Shown: positions 34,516 through 43,918, counted from the first letter of the stretch. The stretch: 64,000 nucleotides of DNA from Oceanospirillaceae bacterium (GCA_029938085.1 JAPYOS010000003.1:62001-126000); one strand, 5' to 3'. A program made the numbers and translations. Notes: generated by a model from the sequence alone, not told the origin.

Positions 34516-37511
34516 GCCAAGTTAACCGTTTAGCCGCAGGCGGTCGTATTGATCGCTCTAAGCCAATGAGCTTTACCTTTAATGGCAAAACCTACCAAGG
34601 TTTTGATGGCGATACTTTAGCCTCAGCCATGCTTGCCAATGGTGTTGGCATCGTGGGCCGTAGTTTTAAGTACAGCCGTGCACGTGGCATTTTAGGCCAT
34701 GGCGCAGAAGAGCCTAATGCCTTGATGCAATTGCACAAAGGCAATGAAACTATTCCTAACCCACGGGCAACACAAGTTGAATTGTTTGATGGCTTAACCG
34801 CTACCAGCACCAACGGCTGGCCGAGTGCAGAATTTGACCTAATGTCATTGATGGGTAAAATCGGCGGTATGATGATGCCTCCAGGTTTTTACTACAAGAC
34901 CTTTATGGCACCACAAAAAATGTGGATGACCTATGAGAAATTCATTCGTAAAGCCGCAGGTTTTGGTAAGTTGTCTTTAGAACCAGATCCAGACACCTAC
35001 GACAAGATCAACGCCCACTGTGACGTCATGGTGGTGGGTGCAGGCCCTGCCGGATTGGCCGCAGCATTAGAAGCTGGCCGTAGCGGCAAGCGCGTCATCA
35101 TTGTAGACGAGCAAAATGAATTTGGTGGCACCTTGCTTGCCAGCACTCAAACCGTTGATGGTATTGATGCTGCAACATGGGCAGACCAAGCCACTAGCCA
35201 ACTAGAAGGCATGGATAACGTGCTGGTTATGCCACGTACCACGGCTTTTGGTTATTACGATCACAACTTTGTTGTAGCCTTAGAGCGCCGCACAGACCAC
35301 ATTGGTCCTGTTGCGAAAACAGGCACTCGACAGCGTTTACACCGTATTCGTGCCCATCAAGTGATCTTGGCTACGGGTGCCATTGAACGCCCGCTAGTAT
35401 TCGGTAATAACGATCTGCCTGGCATTATGTTGGCCAACTCTGTATCCACCTACATTAACCGTTACGCGGTAGTGCCAGGTCAGCGTTGTATCATCATGAC
35501 CACTAACGATTCGGGTTACCAAACAGCCCTAGACATTCAAGCCGCAGGCCGTACTGTTGTGGCCGTGGTTGATTCACGTCATACGCCAGACGGTCGTCTT
35601 GTTGCAGCCGCTAAAGCTGCCGGTATTCAGGTGATGGCTGGTCACGGTGTGATTGAAGCCCAAGGTGGTAAAAAAGTCACTGGCGCAATCGTTGCACCAC
35701 TCGATGAAGCAGGTGATAACGTCACTGGCGCGAGCAAAACCTTAAGCTGTGATTTAATCGCCGTTGCTGGTGGTTGGAGCCCAGTAGTACACCTTAGCTG
35801 CCATACCGGTAGCCGCCCAGTATGGAAAGACGATGTGGCCGGTTTTGTGCCTGGAGCTAGCATTCAAAACCAACACTTAGCTGGCGCAGTGGCAGGTGAG
35901 TATCTGCTTTCTGAAGCGCTAAACGCGGGTATTCAAGCCGGTGCTACTGCTTCTGATACAACCTCTACACAAACCTTTGATTGTGGCGATGAGTCTACAG
36001 GTGCTTCTCAAGCCTTGTACTTGGTACCGCACACTAAGCCAATTAGCCGCGCACCCAAACAGTTTGTTGATTTCCAAAACGACGTAACGGCAGCGGGCAT
36101 TGAGCTTGCAGCGCGTGAAGGTTTCCAGTCTATTGAGCACGTGAAACGTTACACGGCCATGGGTTTTGGTACTGACCAAGGTAAAACGGGTAACATCAAC
36201 GGCATGGCCATTGTGGCTAAGACGCTGAACAAGTCGATTGCCGAAACGGGTACTACCATCTTCCGTCCTGCCTACACACCGGTTACCTTTGGTGCCATTG
36301 GCGGCCGTGATGTGGGAGAGTTGTTAGACCCAGCACGTCACACAGCCATGCACCCATGGCACGTGGCTAACGGCGCAGAGTTTGAGAACGTAGGTCAGTG
36401 GAAGCGTCCTTGGTATTTCCCACAAGCGGGCGAAACCATGCAGCAAACCCTTAATCGCGAATGTTTAGCGGTACGCAACAGCGTAGGTATTTTGGATGCG
36501 TCCACTTTAGGTAAAATCGACATTCAGGGTAAAGACGCCCGTGAATTCCTTAATCGTGTGTACACCAACGCTTGGTCTAAGTTAGCCCCAGGTAAGTGTC
36601 GTTATGGCCTAATGCTTAAAGAAGACGGCATGATCTTTGATGATGGTGTAACGGCGTGTTTAAGCGACAACCACTTCTTAATGACCACCACCTCTGGCGG
36701 CGCCGCTGCCGTATTGGGTTGGTTAGAATTGTGGCACCAAACAGAATGGCCAGAAATGGAAGTGTACTTCACGTCTGTGACGGACCAATGGGCTACCTGT
36801 TCATTCGCCGGCCCTAACTCACGTAAAGTATTAGAAAAGCTATGTACAGACGTAGATCTTTCAAGCGATGCCATGAAGTTTATGGATTGGCGCGAAGGCA
36901 CCGTTGCTGGCATTAAGGCACGTATCTTCCGTATTTCCTTTACCGGCGAATTGTCGTTTGAAGTGAACGTGCCTGCCGACCAAGGCCACTACATGTGGAA
37001 GAAAATCATGGAAGCCGGTGAAGAGTTTGGCATTACGCCATACGGCACCGAATCCATGCACGTTCTTCGTGCAGAAAAAGGCTTTATCATTGCTGGTCAG
37101 GACACCGATGGTTCTATGACGCCATACGATTGTTTGATGGGTTGGGCCGTTGGCAAAACTAAGGAGTTTAGCTTCTTGGGTGAGCGTTCATTTAGCCGCC
37201 CAGACACGTCGCGTACAGACCGTAAGCAATTGGTCGGCCTCAAGCCCAAAGATCCTACGGTTGTGATCCCAGAAGGCGCACAAATCGTCATGGACCCTAA
37301 TCAGCCTATCCCTATGGATATGATGGGCCACGTCACTTCAAGTTACTGGAGTGAATGTTTAGGCCATGGTATTGCTATGGGCACCGTTAAAGGCGGATCA
37401 GACCGCATGGGCGAAACCGTATACTGCCCACTGGCCGATGGCCGTGTATTGGCTGCCGAGATCTGTAGCCCAGTGTTCTATGATCCAAAAGGAGATCATC
37501 ACAATGACTAA
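34512..37511 (+). CDS. soxA: sarcosine oxidase alpha subunit
   Basis: 999 residues, normal for the family. Order: a 2Fe-2S-ferredoxin-like N-terminal fold without cluster cysteines (FTFNGKTYQGFDGDTLASAM), a Rossmann-type NAD/FAD-binding domain (VVGAGPAGLAAALEAGRSGK at about 175), a central region with TGAIERPLVFGNNDLPG, and a C-terminal GcvT domain (from about 620) that binds tetrahydrofolate (SFTGELSFEVNVP). It takes formaldehyde generated at the beta active site and loads it on THF. Overlaps soxD by 4 bp and soxG by 8 bp, so all subunits are coupled. Confidence 0.95.
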   Translation: MSQVNRLAAGGRIDRSKPMSFTFNGKTYQGFDGDTLASAMLANGVGIVGRSFKYSRARGILGHGAEEPNALMQLHKGNETIPNPRATQVELFDGLTATSTNGWPSAEFDLMSLMGKIGGMMMPPGFYYKTFMAPQKMWMTYEKFIRKAAGFGKLSLEPDPDTYDKINAHCDVMVVGAGPAGLAAALEAGRSGKRVIIVDEQNEFGGTLLASTQTVDGIDAATWADQATSQLEGMDNVLVMPRTTAFGYYDHNFVVALERRTDHIGPVAKTGTRQRLHRIRAHQVILATGAIERPLVFGNNDLPGIMLANSVSTYINRYAVVPGQRCIIMTTNDSGYQTALDIQAAGRTVVAVVDSRHTPDGRLVAAAKAAGIQVMAGHGVIEAQGGKKVTGAIVAPLDEAGDNVTGASKTLSCDLIAVAGGWSPVVHLSCHTGSRPVWKDDVAGFVPGASIQNQHLAGAVAGEYLLSEALNAGIQAGATASDTTSTQTFDCGDESTGASQALYLVPHTKPISRAPKQFVDFQNDVTAAGIELAAREGFQSIEHVKRYTAMGFGTDQGKTGNINGMAIVAKTLNKSIAETGTTIFRPAYTPVTFGAIGGRDVGELLDPARHTAMHPWHVANGAEFENVGQWKRPWYFPQAGETMQQTLNRECLAVRNSVGILDASTLGKIDIQGKDAREFLNRVYTNAWSKLAPGKCRYGLMLKEDGMIFDDGVTACLSDNHFLMTTTSGGAAAVLGWLELWHQTEWPEMEVYFTSVTDQWATCSFAGPNSRKVLEKLCTDVDLSSDAMKFMDWREGTVAGIKARIFRISFTGELSFEVNVPADQGHYMWKKIMEAGEEFGITPYGTESMHVLRAEKGFIIAGQDTDGSMTPYDCLMGWAVGKTKEFSFLGERSFSRPDTSRTDRKQLVGLKPKDPTVVIPEGAQIVMDPNQPIPMDMMGHVTSSYWSECLGHGIAMGTVKGGSDRMGETVYCPLADGRVLAAEICSPVFYDPKGDHHND

Positions 37512-38103
37512 TTTTGATACTAGCACCAGCATGGAATCCCCATTGCGCCACCGTGTAGCTCACACCAACGCCGCTAATGCTGGCGTAGTGATGAAAGAAG
37601 ACAAATACCGTGGTCATCTAAACTTACGTGGCAACCCACAAGACGCAGCCTTTACCTCTGCAGTGGAAAAGGTGTTAGGCGTGGCTTTGCCAATGGCGCC
37701 TAGCAGCAGCGTACGTAACGGCGATACCGTGGTGTATTGGTTATGCCCTAATGAGTGGTTGCTAATCGTAGCTAACGGCACCCAAGGGCAGGTTGAAGCT
37801 GACTTGCGCAGCGCTATGGATGGACAGCACATTGCTGTAACCGACATTAGCTCTGGCCAAACCTTGGTCAACTTGTCTGGCACAGGGTTGACTGAATTAA
37901 TGCAAAAGTCCACTGTGTACGATTGCCATGAATCGAACTTTCCAGTTGGCAAAGTAGTTCAAACCACGTTTGCTAAAACGGGCACCACCATGTGTAAGCT
38001 AGAAGACGGCTCTTACGACCTTGTGATCCGCCGTAGTTTCTCAGACTACTTCTTCTTGTGGTTGCGCGATGCGAGTGATGAATATGGGTTGAGCGTGGCT
38101 TAA
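37504..38103 (+). CDS. soxG: sarcosine oxidase gamma subunit
   Basis: 199 residues from ATG 37504, which has a strong AAAGGAG site inside the end of soxA; a longer open frame from 37366 is only the soxA overlap. Gamma-subunit features: HLNLRGNPQDAAF, VYWLCPNEWLLI, ITDISSGQTLVNLSG-like segment (seen as VTDISSGQTLVNLSG) and a SFSDYFFLWLRDA end. GcvT-like fold that packs against alpha and beta. Last gene of soxBDAG; followed by an intrinsic terminator. Confidence 0.94.
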   Translation: MTNFDTSTSMESPLRHRVAHTNAANAGVVMKEDKYRGHLNLRGNPQDAAFTSAVEKVLGVALPMAPSSSVRNGDTVVYWLCPNEWLLIVANGTQGQVEADLRSAMDGQHIAVTDISSGQTLVNLSGTGLTELMQKSTVYDCHESNFPVGKVVQTTFAKTGTTMCKLEDGSYDLVIRRSFSDYFFLWLRDASDEYGLSVA

Positions 38104-38127
38104 GCTGTTCTTTGCTGCAATCTAAAA

Positions 38128-38158
38128 AAATCCTCGGCTTTGGCTGGGGATTTTTTTT
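38128..38158 (+). terminator. intrinsic terminator after soxG
   Basis: AAATCCTCGGC-tttg-GCTGGGGATTT with G-T pairs in the middle, then a run of T. It starts 24 bases past the soxG stop and ends the sox operon. The remaining 170 bp before the next gene show nothing else clear. Confidence 0.85.
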
Positions 38159-38327
38159 GCCCAAATAATATTGGCATTGAATTAGCGGTGAATTTTGTCA
38201 GGTGGTTGGTCTCAGCGAGCTATACATCTAAGTAAGCAACACAGGGACAGGGGCGGCATAAGCAGGTAAAATATCAGCTTGAGCTATTTTACTATAACCA
38301 AGTAACCTCACCCTCTGGAATTCTTCA

Positions 38328-39929
38328 ATGATACGCATTACCAACCTACAACTTCCCCTTGATCATGACGAGCAGGCACTCAACCAAGCTATTTTAGCGC
38401 GGCTATCGATTCAAACCGCCGACTTGCTGGACTTTGTAGTGCATCGCCGCGGTTACGACGCGCGTAAGAAAAGTAAAATTGTATTGATCTACACCCTTGA
38501 CGTTACCACTAATCAAGATGAACACCTCTTGGTTAGGTTTGCCGACGACCAGTTAATCAAAACCAGCCCCGATATGAGCTACAAGTTTGTTGCTCAAGCA
38601 CCTGCTGTGGTTGAAGAACGGCCAATAGTGATTGGCTTTGGTCCGTGTGGATTGTTAGTAGGCTTGGTGTTGGCGCAAATGGGTTATAAACCCATTATTC
38701 TGGAGCGTGGGGCAGCGGTAAGGCAGCGCACTAAAGACACCTTTGGGTTTTGGCGTAAAAAGGTGTTGAATACCGAATCTAACGTGCAGTTTGGTGAGGG
38801 CGGGGCAGGTACTTTTTCTGATGGTAAGTTATACAGTCAGGTGAAGGATCCCAATCACTACAGCCGCAAAGTTTTGAATGAATTTGTAGAAGCGGGCGCA
38901 CCGGAAGAAATATTGTTTGTGAGTAAACCTCATATAGGCACCTTTAGGTTGGTGTCTATGGTGGAGAAAATACGCGCCACTATCGAACAACTCGGTGGCG
39001 AAATTCGGTTTGATACGCGGGTTGATGATGTCCATATAGAAGACGGTCAATTAACGGGTGTAACCTTGGCTGATGGTGAGGTGCTCAAATCTCGTCATAT
39101 TGCCTTAGCCGTTGGTCACAGTGCCCGCGATACTTTTAAAATGTTGTTTGATAAGAAGGTCTATATAGAAGCCAAACCATTTTCCATTGGTTTTCGTATA
39201 GAGCACCCACAATCACAAATAGACAAAGCCCGCTTTGGTGCTAATGCGGGTAACGAAATTTTGGGTGCAGCAGACTATAAGTTAGTGCACCACTGCGATA
39301 ACGGCCGCTCGGTTTACAGCTTTTGTATGTGCCCTGGTGGCACAGTGGTGGCGGCGACTTCAGAAGAAGGTCAGGTGGTAACCAATGGCATGAGCCAGTA
39401 TTCGCGCGCTGAACGTAATGCCAACAGTGCTATTGTGGTGGGTATTGACCCTTCTGATTACCCAGGTGATGCTTTGGCTGGCATTGAGTTACAAAGGCAG
39501 CTCGAGCGTAAAGCCTATGTGATGGGTGGTGAAAACTATGATGCTCCTGCACAAACGGTGGGTGATTTCCTCAAAGGTAAACCATCACAGGCGTTAGGCA
39601 AAGTAGAGTCGTCATTTAAACCGGGTATCAAACTCACCGACTTATCGGATGCGTTGCCCGATTATTGTATTGCGGCTATTCGTGAAGCCATTCCGGTATT
39701 TGAGCGTAAGGTAAAAGGTTTTGCTTTGGCCGACGCTTTGCTGACCGGAGTAGAAACTCGGACTTCTGCGCCCATTTGTATCAAACGTGGTAAAGATTTA
39801 CAGAGCATTAATACCCAAGGTCTATTTCCTGCTGGCGAAGGTGCAGGCTACGCAGGGGGTATTATGTCGGCGGCCATTGATGGCATCAAGATCGCCGAAG
39901 CCATGGCTTTGAGTATGAATAACCAATGA
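38328..39929 (+). CDS. uncharacterised NAD(P)/FAD-dependent oxidoreductase (COG2509 type)
   Basis: 533 residues. N-terminal ~95 residues form a small alpha/beta domain (ITNLQLPLDHDEQALNQAIL). An FAD-binding domain follows: VIGFGPCGLLVGLVLAQMGY, ILERGAAVRQRT, and the signature NVQFGEGGAGTFSDGKLYS. Later CMCPGGTVVAATSEEGQVVTNGMS and a C-terminal PAGEGAGYAGGIMSAAIDG for FAD closure. The family is widespread and conserved but without an assigned substrate. Single gene with its own promoter region after the sox terminator. Not obviously tied to the sarcosine genes. Confidence 0.88.
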   Translation: MIRITNLQLPLDHDEQALNQAILARLSIQTADLLDFVVHRRGYDARKKSKIVLIYTLDVTTNQDEHLLVRFADDQLIKTSPDMSYKFVAQAPAVVEERPIVIGFGPCGLLVGLVLAQMGYKPIILERGAAVRQRTKDTFGFWRKKVLNTESNVQFGEGGAGTFSDGKLYSQVKDPNHYSRKVLNEFVEAGAPEEILFVSKPHIGTFRLVSMVEKIRATIEQLGGEIRFDTRVDDVHIEDGQLTGVTLADGEVLKSRHIALAVGHSARDTFKMLFDKKVYIEAKPFSIGFRIEHPQSQIDKARFGANAGNEILGAADYKLVHHCDNGRSVYSFCMCPGGTVVAATSEEGQVVTNGMSQYSRAERNANSAIVVGIDPSDYPGDALAGIELQRQLERKAYVMGGENYDAPAQTVGDFLKGKPSQALGKVESSFKPGIKLTDLSDALPDYCIAAIREAIPVFERKVKGFALADALLTGVETRTSAPICIKRGKDLQSINTQGLFPAGEGAGYAGGIMSAAIDGIKIAEAMALSMNNQ

Positions 39930-40022
39930 CCCGCGGGTTACGCTGGGTACAGTGACCGAAATTAAGGCTAAAATAGGGCCTCAAACCTGTTTACCGTTTT
40001 ACCTAATGAAAGAGAAACAACA

Positions 40023-40442
40023 ATGTTAGCGACTTATTCCTTTGCTATTTTGGGCCTTTGGCTCATTTTAATGACTGTATTTATTCAATCTGCCGTGGCG
40101 TCGGTGGCTCATCGCAAACAAAAGCATTATGTACCAGGCATTGTGGACGCTAAGTTGAGCCACGAGTCGTTTGTGTTTCGTAGTGACCGCACCTTTTTAA
40201 ACTCCCACGAAAATCTACTGATGATGTTTGGTCCTGCGATACTGGCCATGCTGGTGGGTATGGATGCATACTGGGTGGGGCTATTGGTATGGGTTTATGC
40301 CATTGCCCGGGTAATTCACATGGCGCTGTACTATGTGATTGCAACAGAACAGAACCCAAGCCCGCGTAGTTATTTCTATATGGTGGGTAATTTAGCCACT
40401 TTGGTATTACTGGTTAAGCTAGGCTTGTTTTTAGCCGCCTAA
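40023..40442 (+). CDS. MAPEG-family membrane protein
   Basis: 139 residues with four transmembrane segments. MAPEG features: a short N-terminal helix, then RTFLNSHENLLMMFGPAIL (the R/N-x-x-E-N motif of the glutathione-binding site) and RVIHMALYYVIATEQNPSPR. Members include microsomal glutathione transferases and leukotriene C4 synthase; bacterial versions are mostly unassigned. Followed by a terminator. Single-gene unit, inner membrane. Confidence 0.85.
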   Translation: MLATYSFAILGLWLILMTVFIQSAVASVAHRKQKHYVPGIVDAKLSHESFVFRSDRTFLNSHENLLMMFGPAILAMLVGMDAYWVGLLVWVYAIARVIHMALYYVIATEQNPSPRSYFYMVGNLATLVLLVKLGLFLAA

Positions 40443-40467
40443 TTGGCCAATCGTTAATATCATACAA

Positions 40468-40504
40468 ATACCCCTTGAACCTCTAGTCACTAGGGGTTTT
40501 ATTA
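40468..40504 (+). terminator. intrinsic terminator after the MAPEG gene
   Basis: ACCCCT and AGGGGT pair around a 16-base loop, flanked by AAAT on the left and TTTTATT on the right. About 26 bases past the MAPEG stop. Confidence 0.7.
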
Positions 40505-40533
40505 TGCCTGCTTGTTAATTTCAAAATACAGGT

Positions 40534-40707
40534 GTGTCTACGGCAGGATGTTGTGGCAGTGATCATCAATTTACTGGTTTAGACTCCGTCTATAAAAGGG
40601 CGCTTTGGTGGGTGGTTGCGATAAATGCAGTAATGTTTTTGCTAGAAATAGGTGCTGGCGCAAGTATCGGTTCACAAGCATTGTTGGCAGACACCTTGGG
40701 TTTTTAA
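40534..40707 (+). pseudogene. truncated N-terminus of a CDF-type cation efflux transporter
   Basis: An open frame of 57 codons from GTG 40534 reads VSTAGCCGSDHQF, then VYKRALWWVVAINAVMFLLE and IGAGASIGSQALLADTLGF before TAA. This matches the first transmembrane helix and the start of the second in CDF/ZitB-like proteins, including the Cys/His-rich N-terminus, the NAxMFxxE motif and ALLADTL (normally continuing to ...DFxGDAxNY). The remaining ~240 residues are absent and the stop overlaps the end of the convergent amidotransferase gene. A deletion that joined two regions is the simplest explanation. Confidence 0.65.
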
Positions 40708-41444
40708 GCAGGCTTGGTTTGAATTAAAGTCTGTTGGTAGAAGTTAATAATCCACTGAAATAACAGTGCGGTATCTGGAGTGCCTGCACTATTAGCCAAG
40801 CCTTGAGCACGGATGGCAGGTCGGTCATCAAAACTTTTGCCACCCAATATCCCCTCTATCATTTGTGCATTGAATTCGGGGTGACCTTGAATGCTAAGCA
40901 TATGGTCATTGTATTGCACCATATAGTTGGGGCAAAAATCATTGCTTGCTAATACTTTGGCACCTGTTGGTAGCTGTGTGACCTGATCTTGGTGAAACAC
41001 CATGATGTCGATCGTTTCGGCCTGGGGTTGCATATATTCTTCATGAGCAACCACTTGGTTATGAGATATACCTAGGCCCCAACCTTTGTTGCTCAACGCC
41101 ACTTTACCACCCAATACTTGAGCCATGAGTTGATGTCCAAAACAGATACCAAAGGTCGGTTTTTTTGCGGCGTTAAGACGCTCAATAAAATCACTGAGCT
41201 GATGAATCCATGGGCTGTCATCATAAACCCCGGCAGGGCTGCCATTGATGAGCCACACGTCACATTGGTCTACCGAGTGGGGTAGCTCTTCGAGGTACGC
41301 ATTAAAATCAGTAAATTGGATGTGCTCATCAATGGCTAAAAATTGTTGCCGAAAAATTTCTGGGTAGTCCAAACCGCCGACTTGTTTAAGTACGGGTTCA
41401 AAGGTATGGCAGAGCAATAAACCAATGTGTAGCGGTTGATTCAT
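40704..41444 (-). CDS. class I glutamine amidotransferase-like protein
   Basis: 246 residues from ATG 41444 (AAGGA at slightly long spacing; a longer frame from 41486 overlaps a terminator). Triad is intact: C101 (FGICFGHQLMAQ), H188 and E190 (SIQGHPEF). No synthetase domain is attached, as in the YfeJ/GuaA-like stand-alone group and near gamma-glutamyl hydrolases of polyamine catabolism. Immediately downstream of the PotABCD-type importer on the same strand, which suggests a possible role in degrading the imported compound, though a strong terminator separates them. Substrate unknown. Confidence 0.83.
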   Translation of the reverse strand: MNQPLHIGLLLCHTFEPVLKQVGGLDYPEIFRQQFLAIDEHIQFTDFNAYLEELPHSVDQCDVWLINGSPAGVYDDSPWIHQLSDFIERLNAAKKPTFGICFGHQLMAQVLGGKVALSNKGWGLGISHNQVVAHEEYMQPQAETIDIMVFHQDQVTQLPTGAKVLASNDFCPNYMVQYNDHMLSIQGHPEFNAQMIEGILGGKSFDDRPAIRAQGLANSAGTPDTALLFQWIINFYQQTLIQTKPA

Positions 41445-41469
41445 AACACTAGTGTCCTTCAATAAAGGG

Positions 41470-41497
41470 TAAAAAAAAGGCTCCATATAGGAGCCTT
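41470..41497 (-). terminator. intrinsic terminator at the end of the importer operon
   Basis: On the minus strand AGGCTCC-tatat-GGAGCCT is followed by eight or more T. A perfect 7-bp stem 17 bases after the stop of the last permease gene. It ends only about 26 bases before the ATG of the amidotransferase, so that gene needs read-through or a promoter overlapping this hairpin. Confidence 0.88.
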
Positions 41498-41513
41498 CAG
41501 CCGAGTGTATCGT

Positions 41514-42569
41514 TTAACCCGGTGACATGCCACGTAGTTTTTCGCTACGACGTCTAAGAAGCTCAAGTACGGTAAGCAAGCATACCGACATGACAACCAA
41601 AATGCTGGCTACTGCCAATATGGTAGGGGAGATCTGTTCACGGATACCAGAGAACATCTGACGTGGAATGGTACGTTGCTCAACATCGGCAATAAACAAT
41701 ACGGCAACCACTTCATCTAAAGAAGTAATAAAGGCGAACAAGGCACCAGAAATCATGCCTGGGAGGATCAAGGGCATAATAATGCGGCGGAAGGTGGTCC
41801 AACCATTGGCGCCCATGTTCTGTGAAGCCCTAACTAGGCTCATGTCAAAACCACTGAGGGTGGCAGTTACGGTAATGATAACGAAAGGCACGCCTAAGGT
41901 TACGTGAGCCAAGATTACACCGGTGTAGGTCTTAGCAATGCCAATGGAAGAATAAAAGAAGAACATGCCAGTGGCTGTAATAACCAAAGGTACAATCATT
42001 GGCGAAATCAACAGGCTGGTAATCAACGCACGTTGAGGCATTTCGGGGCGTGATAGGCCTAACGCCGCCAAAGTGCCCAGCGTAGTTGCAATAATGGCGG
42101 ACACAGTAGCAATAAAGAAGGAGTTACGTGCTGCACGAATCCATTGGGCATTGTTCCACATGTCGGACCACCAGCCTTCGATGGCTTCAGGAGCCTTCAT
42201 GCCATTATGCAGAATGTCCAAATACCAACGCGAAGAATAGGCCTCTGAGTCAAAACTGAGCATGCCGTCGGTAAAGGTGAAGTAGGGCTCGGCGTTAAAC
42301 GACAGTGGCATGATTATAAGCACAGGTGCAATCAAAAATATCAACACGCTGGCGCTAATGACAAGGAACATATACCTGGTAAAACGTTCGCCAGTCGTCG
42401 CATAATCGTTCATTTTTTCCATAAAATACAAAGGGATACCGAATATAAATAAAAACCCGATGGCCGCTTTAATAGTGCCTGTAAGTAACACAACCAATAC
42501 GGTAGCTAGGGCAAGAAAAAAGTATGCCCGGCGTTTGTTGTTTATGGAATTTTGTAAAAAGTTAATCAT
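41514..42569 (-). CDS. PotC/PotI-type ABC permease with extra N-terminal helices
   Basis: 351 residues from ATG 42569; the GTG/ATG further upstream would overlap the preceding gene. The BPD-transporter signature is ASQNMGANGWTTFRRIIMPL, with typical C-terminal LDEVVAVLFI. Before the canonical first helix there is an additional hydrophobic region of about 60 residues (YFFLALATVLVVLLTGTIKA, then a second segment), making it longer than PotC (264). A ~70-residue periplasmic loop follows the normal first helix. Inner-membrane partner of the permease encoded upstream. Last gene of the importer operon. Confidence 0.88.
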   Translation of the reverse strand: MINFLQNSINNKRRAYFFLALATVLVVLLTGTIKAAIGFLFIFGIPLYFMEKMNDYATTGERFTRYMFLVISASVLIFLIAPVLIIMPLSFNAEPYFTFTDGMLSFDSEAYSSRWYLDILHNGMKAPEAIEGWWSDMWNNAQWIRAARNSFFIATVSAIIATTLGTLAALGLSRPEMPQRALITSLLISPMIVPLVITATGMFFFYSSIGIAKTYTGVILAHVTLGVPFVIITVTATLSGFDMSLVRASQNMGANGWTTFRRIIMPLILPGMISGALFAFITSLDEVVAVLFIADVEQRTIPRQMFSGIREQISPTILAVASILVVMSVCLLTVLELLRRRSEKLRGMSPG

Positions 42570-42585
42570 TGTAATGTCCCGTTCC

Positions 42586-43851
42586 TTAACCAAACTTGAG
42601 TTTATCGATACCGATTAATTTGTTGTAAACCCAGTAAAGTAACAACACAACCACTAGCAGCATGGTGCCTAAAGCGGCGCCTAGGCTCCAGTTAAGGGAC
42701 TTTTGAATATGGTATGCAATCAGGTTAGAGATTAATAAACCGTCTTGGCCACCCACTAGTGCTGGAGTGATGTAATAACCAATGGCTAGGATAAATACTA
42801 ACAAGGTGCCAGCAGCAAGGCCGGGTATGGTTTGTGGTAAATACACACGGCGGTACGCGTAGAATGGTTTAGAACCCATGGATAGGGCCGCACGCATGTA
42901 CGTAGGCTGTATAGTCTTCATTACTGAGTACAAGGGCAGGATCATAAATGGCAACAAAATATGTACCATAGCGATGATAGTGCCGGTTTGGTTGTAAATC
43001 ATTTGAATGCGGCCATCGTCACCGATAACCCCAAAGTAAACTAACAAGTCGTTAATTACACCCTCGGTTTGTAGAATGGCAATCCAAGCAGTAGTACGTA
43101 CCAATAGGGATGTCCAGAAGGGTAGCAATACCATAATCATCAATAAGTTAGATTGACGTAATGGCAAGACCGAAAGCAAATACGCTACCGGGTAGGCCAA
43201 TAGTACGCAGATAAAGGTAATCAGTGCAGCTAACCAAAGGGTTTTAACAAAGTTGTTAAGGTAAATTTGATACAGTTCATCGGCCTCTACAATTTCGCCG
43301 GTTTCGTTGTATTTGAGGTCCATAGCAGCCACATAAAACGCTGGAGAGATATCGTGTGATGCGCGCTGCAGAGTGAGCCAAACTTGTGGGTTGGCCCATT
43401 TTTTATCAATTTTGATCAGGGCTTCTTTGTATGGCCCTTGTTTAATTTTGCCTACTTTACGAGCAGACTTTGTGAATAAGCTTCGGCTGCCAGGCATTTC
43501 ATAGTTAATGCGGGTGGCCATGTTACCTACAGTACGGCCAACTTCGCGTACTTTTTTAGCTTTAGCTAAGTCTTTGACAAAAATTTCAAAGGTTGCTTCT
43601 GACGGTAAACCCTGTCCATCCCATGCTTGGATGGCAGTAGCGAAGTCAGGTACCACAGCAGACACCTTGTTGTTATGGATACTATTGAACAGCATTTGGC
43701 CAATAGGGAAGACAAAACTAATCAGTAAAAACAACACCAAAGGCAGTGTCAATAAAAATGCACGACGGCGCTGAATGGCAGTGGTTTTGGCTAGCTTCTC
43801 TTTTAATGGCAGGGTGTTAGCTTGATCTATAGAGGGATTCGCAGTAGTCAT
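42586..43851 (-). CDS. PotB/PotH-type ABC permease with large periplasmic insertion
   Basis: 421 residues. One hydrophobic helix near 30-52 (LLTLPLVLFLLISFVFPIGQ) is followed by about 120 hydrophilic residues before the next helix near 180 (LWLAALITFICVLLAYPVAY). PotB is ~275 residues and lacks this segment, so it is an insertion facing the periplasm. Signature loop: ALSMGSKPFYAYRRVYLPQT. Forms the channel with the downstream permease. Located after a long hairpin that separates it from the binding-protein gene. Confidence 0.88.
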   Translation of the reverse strand: MTTANPSIDQANTLPLKEKLAKTTAIQRRRAFLLTLPLVLFLLISFVFPIGQMLFNSIHNNKVSAVVPDFATAIQAWDGQGLPSEATFEIFVKDLAKAKKVREVGRTVGNMATRINYEMPGSRSLFTKSARKVGKIKQGPYKEALIKIDKKWANPQVWLTLQRASHDISPAFYVAAMDLKYNETGEIVEADELYQIYLNNFVKTLWLAALITFICVLLAYPVAYLLSVLPLRQSNLLMIMVLLPFWTSLLVRTTAWIAILQTEGVINDLLVYFGVIGDDGRIQMIYNQTGTIIAMVHILLPFMILPLYSVMKTIQPTYMRAALSMGSKPFYAYRRVYLPQTIPGLAAGTLLVFILAIGYYITPALVGGQDGLLISNLIAYHIQKSLNWSLGAALGTMLLVVVLLLYWVYNKLIGIDKLKFG

Positions 43852-43883
43852 AAACAGTGAGGGTATCTAGAAAGAATGAATGA

Positions 43884-43918
43884 GGGCGGGCCTACCTGTT
43901 AAGGGTAGGGCGCCGCCC
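43884..43918 (-). other. long stem-loop between binding-protein and permease genes
   Basis: GGGCGG and CCGCCC form an outer 6-bp stem, CCTACC and GGTAGG an inner one, with a small internal loop and a 7-base apex loop. No T-run follows in the direction of transcription. Hairpins of this kind after a solute-binding gene stabilise its mRNA and lower permease expression, which would fit the usual need for excess binding protein. Confidence 0.6.
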
